DNA of 8,622 bases from Hyphomonas sp. (GTDB lineage: Bacteria > Pseudomonadota > Alphaproteobacteria > Caulobacterales > Hyphomonadaceae), in the NCBI GenBank assembly GCA_029287305.1, contig JARFRJ010000180.1:1-8622 (forward strand), read 5' to 3'. Positions 7,735-8,622 of the stretch are shown here, piece by piece. The stretch's first letter is position 1, and each line of letters starts with the position of its first letter. Under the pieces are notes generated by a model that had not been told where the DNA came from, searched no databases, and saw nothing but the letters and a program-made list of their open reading frames with translations. A program made the translations under genes and the position numbers.

Positions 7735-7874
7735 CTATTTTTGAGTTTATCAAATGCAAATACCTCAAAAAAGGTCTTTTTTGAGTTTGTAAGGATAATC
7801 GCCACAAAATGCCCCTTTTTTGAGGCTATGTGTGGTTATGTAATGTGTCAGGCACAAAAAGCGCCGTTTTATGT
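7684..7874. repeat. Array of five 22-bp imperfect palindromes
   Basis: Five related 22-bp units lie at 7684-7705, 7724-7745, 7764-7785, 7803-7824 and 7853-7874, with start-to-start distances of 40, 40, 39 and 50 bp. Read on the minus strand they share the pattern CTCAAAAA, six variable bases often containing GC, then TTTTTGWG. The third unit is a perfect palindrome (CTCAAAAAAG, GT, CTTTTTTGAG on the complementary arms). Units 1, 2 and 4 keep most pairs, and unit 5 pairs with a one-base offset. Spacers (18, 18, 17 and 28 nt) are unrelated to each other. The array sits in AT-rich DNA between lrp and lepA and overlaps the remnant's upstream edge. It could be repeated operators, a hairpin-forming RNA, a replication/partition-like iteron set or the scar of a mobile element. 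The sequence alone does not decide. Confidence 0.7.
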
Positions 7875-7898
7875 TTGCTTATCGTCATAAGTATACCT

Positions 7899-8354
7899 TC
7901 ATCTTGGCAGTATCACTTGCGATTGTTTGACCCGGCCATAGGCAAAACTCGTATCAATCGCCGCAATGCCGGGTATGGACTGCAAGTGATCGCGGACAAA
8001 TTTCTCATAGGCTTCCAGATCGGTAGCTAGGACCCTTAATTGATAATCCCAGCGCCCGGTCATGAGCCAACAATCAATAATCTCTGGCTCAGATTTAAAG
8101 GCCGTCTCGACTTGGCTGACAGTCGTATTATCATGACGTTCCAGTTTGATACGAATGAAAACGGTTACCGGAAGGCCAAGCGCTTTTTGATCGACCAAAG
8201 CGCTATAACCGCGAATGATCCCCGCCTCTTCCAAAAGCCGCACGCGTCTTAGACAGGGCGAAGGGGATAGGTGCACGCGCTCTGACAATTGCTGATTGGT
8301 CAACCGTCCATTAGATTGCAGTTCGACAAGAATTTGGTGATCTTTGCTGTCCAT
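7899..8354 (-). CDS. Lrp/AsnC-family transcriptional regulator, MdeR-like by context
   Basis: A 151-residue feast/famine regulator. An N-terminal winged helix-turn-helix (MDSKDHQILVELQSNGRLT then NQQLSERVHLSPSPCLRRVRLLEE, about residues 1-45) is followed by the typical linker GIIRGYSALVDQKALG. The C-terminal RAM/effector domain (about 60-140) has the alpha-beta pattern that makes dimers and octamers and binds amino acids (WLMTGRWDYQLRVLATDLEAYEKFV). The ending TSFAYGRVKQSQVILPR is usual for the family. I prefer the ATG at 8354: homologues start at MDxxDxxIL, and the longer frame to 8381 would need a TTG start lying inside the dyad. It is divergent from a methionine gamma-lyase-like gene across a large inverted repeat. 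By analogy with MdeR/MdeA and other Lrp-type local regulators, it probably responds to a sulfur or branched-chain amino acid, controls that gene and autoregulates itself. Confidence 0.92.
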   Translation of the reverse strand: MDSKDHQILVELQSNGRLTNQQLSERVHLSPSPCLRRVRLLEEAGIIRGYSALVDQKALGLPVTVFIRIKLERHDNTTVSQVETAFKSEPEIIDCWLMTGRWDYQLRVLATDLEAYEKFVRDHLQSIPGIAAIDTSFAYGRVKQSQVILPR

Positions 8355-8360
8355 TCCCAC

Positions 8361-8417
8361 ATTAATAGCAGAATATTCCAATTTACACCATTAAAATTGG
8401 AATATTTAGGCATTAAT
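8361..8417. promoter_or_regulatory. 57-bp nested dyad, probable Lrp-type operator
   Basis: Arms AATATTCCAATTT (8372-8384) and AAATTGGAATATT (8394-8406) form a perfect 13-bp inverted repeat around a 9-nt centre. Outside them, ATTAAT occurs at 8361-8366 and 8412-8417, each exactly 5 nt from the arm, so the whole 57 bp is symmetrical about base 8389. AT-rich dyads of this kind suit the multimeric binding of Lrp/AsnC proteins. The left end reaches the lrp ribosome-binding region. The right end reaches the -35 zone of the methionine gamma-lyase promoter. Binding would therefore be placed to affect both genes. Confidence 0.75.
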
Positions 8418-8430
8418 ATATGAGCTGTTC

Positions 8431-8439
8431 TGATACAAT
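8431..8439 (+). promoter_or_regulatory. Extended -10 promoter of the methionine gamma-lyase-like gene
   Basis: TGA followed by TACAAT (8434-8439) matches the extended -10 consensus at eight of nine positions counting the free base. No good -35 lies 16-18 nt upstream. That position is instead occupied by the outer ATTAAT of the dyad, suggesting that the promoter depends on or is blocked by the Lrp-type regulator. The expected start is near 8446, about 37 nt before the ATG. Confidence 0.5.
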
Positions 8440-8482
8440 GAAAACAGTTTGTAGAGTGAGTCTTTTTGGAGATATTTGTCAT

Positions 8483-8622
8483 ATGACCCTGGATAAGACC
8501 AAGGCTGGGTTTTCCACCCGTGCCATTCATTCGGGCTATGATCCCTTAAGCGAGCATGGCGCGCTGACGCCGCCTGTGCATCTAACCTCGACCTTTGCCT
8601 TTGACAGCGCAGAGACTGGCGG
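8483..8622 (+). CDS. Methionine gamma-lyase-like PLP enzyme, N-terminal fragment
   Basis: Only the first 46 codons are inside the window. They read MTLDKTKAGFSTRAIHSGYD, then PLSEHGALTPPVHLTSTFAF and DSAETGG. This is the opening of the Cys/Met-metabolism PLP family (methionine gamma-lyase, cystathionine gamma-synthase/lyase): TRAIHxGYDP, then GALxPPVxxTSTFxF. The GYDP...GAL form is the one found in methionine gamma-lyases such as MdeA, which split methionine to methanethiol, 2-oxobutyrate and ammonia. The PLP lysine and the active-site Cys that mark a true methionine gamma-lyase lie beyond the window, so the exact reaction stays open. The ATG at 8483 is preceded by GGAG (8468-8471) at an 11-nt spacing, a little long. 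The divergent Lrp-type regulator and shared operator suggest amino acid-responsive catabolic control. Confidence 0.85.
   Translation, partial: MTLDKTKAGFSTRAIHSGYDPLSEHGALTPPVHLTSTFAFDSAETG

Noticed and set aside
7684..7874. Degenerate CRISPR array
   Set aside because: Units of 22 bp with 17-28 nt spacers are too short, the units vary too much, they are palindromic throughout, and no cas gene is visible.
7830..8030. Small plus-strand gene overlapping the end of the Lrp-type regulator
   Set aside because: Most of it is antisense to the regulator's conserved C-terminus, with no ribosome site and no recognisable product.

Overview
This window looks like a chromosomal segment from an alphaproteobacterium, possibly of the Maricaulales/Hyphomonadaceae type. 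The guess rests on the hisC-tyrC pairing, the protein flavour and the roughly balanced base composition. It is an inference, because there is no rRNA or other strong taxonomic marker. No complete mobile element, tRNA, rRNA or canonical CRISPR array is visible.

Layout from left to right. (1) 1-1148, minus: the N-terminal 382 codons of the disaggregase ClpB, cut by the window edge. It sits behind a well-matched RpoH (sigma-32 type) heat-shock promoter at 1253-1281. (2) 1336-2436, minus: an orphan Rieske non-heme iron oxygenase. (3) 2596-4608, plus: hisC followed 6 nt later by a prephenate/arogenate dehydrogenase (tyrC-like), an aromatic amino acid/histidine biosynthesis pair. It is divergent from the Rieske gene and has an extended -10 promoter at 2479-2487. 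(4) 4649-5599 and 5629-7437, minus: a UDP-glucuronate decarboxylase (UDP-xylose synthase type) lying 29 nt downstream of lepA (elongation factor 4). (5) 7438-7898: an AT-rich gene-poor island. It holds the frame-broken remains of what looks like a Fic-family gene (7506-7734) and, partly overlapping it, five 22-bp imperfect palindromes (7684-7874) spaced about 40, 40, 39 and 50 bp apart. (6) 7899-8354, minus, and 8483-8622, plus: an Lrp/AsnC regulator divergent from the start of a methionine gamma-lyase-like PLP enzyme. Between them lies a symmetrical 57-bp dyad that is probably the regulator's operator.

Most of the window is housekeeping: proteostasis, translation, amino acid biosynthesis and nucleotide-sugar synthesis. 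The least ordinary parts are the palindrome array with the decayed gene beside it, and the large nested dyad in the Lrp/methionine gamma-lyase intergenic region. The latter arrangement recalls the MdeR-MdeA pair of Pseudomonas putida, in which an Lrp-like protein controls methionine catabolism. I found no convincing new multi-gene system. The palindrome array is the best candidate for an undescribed element.
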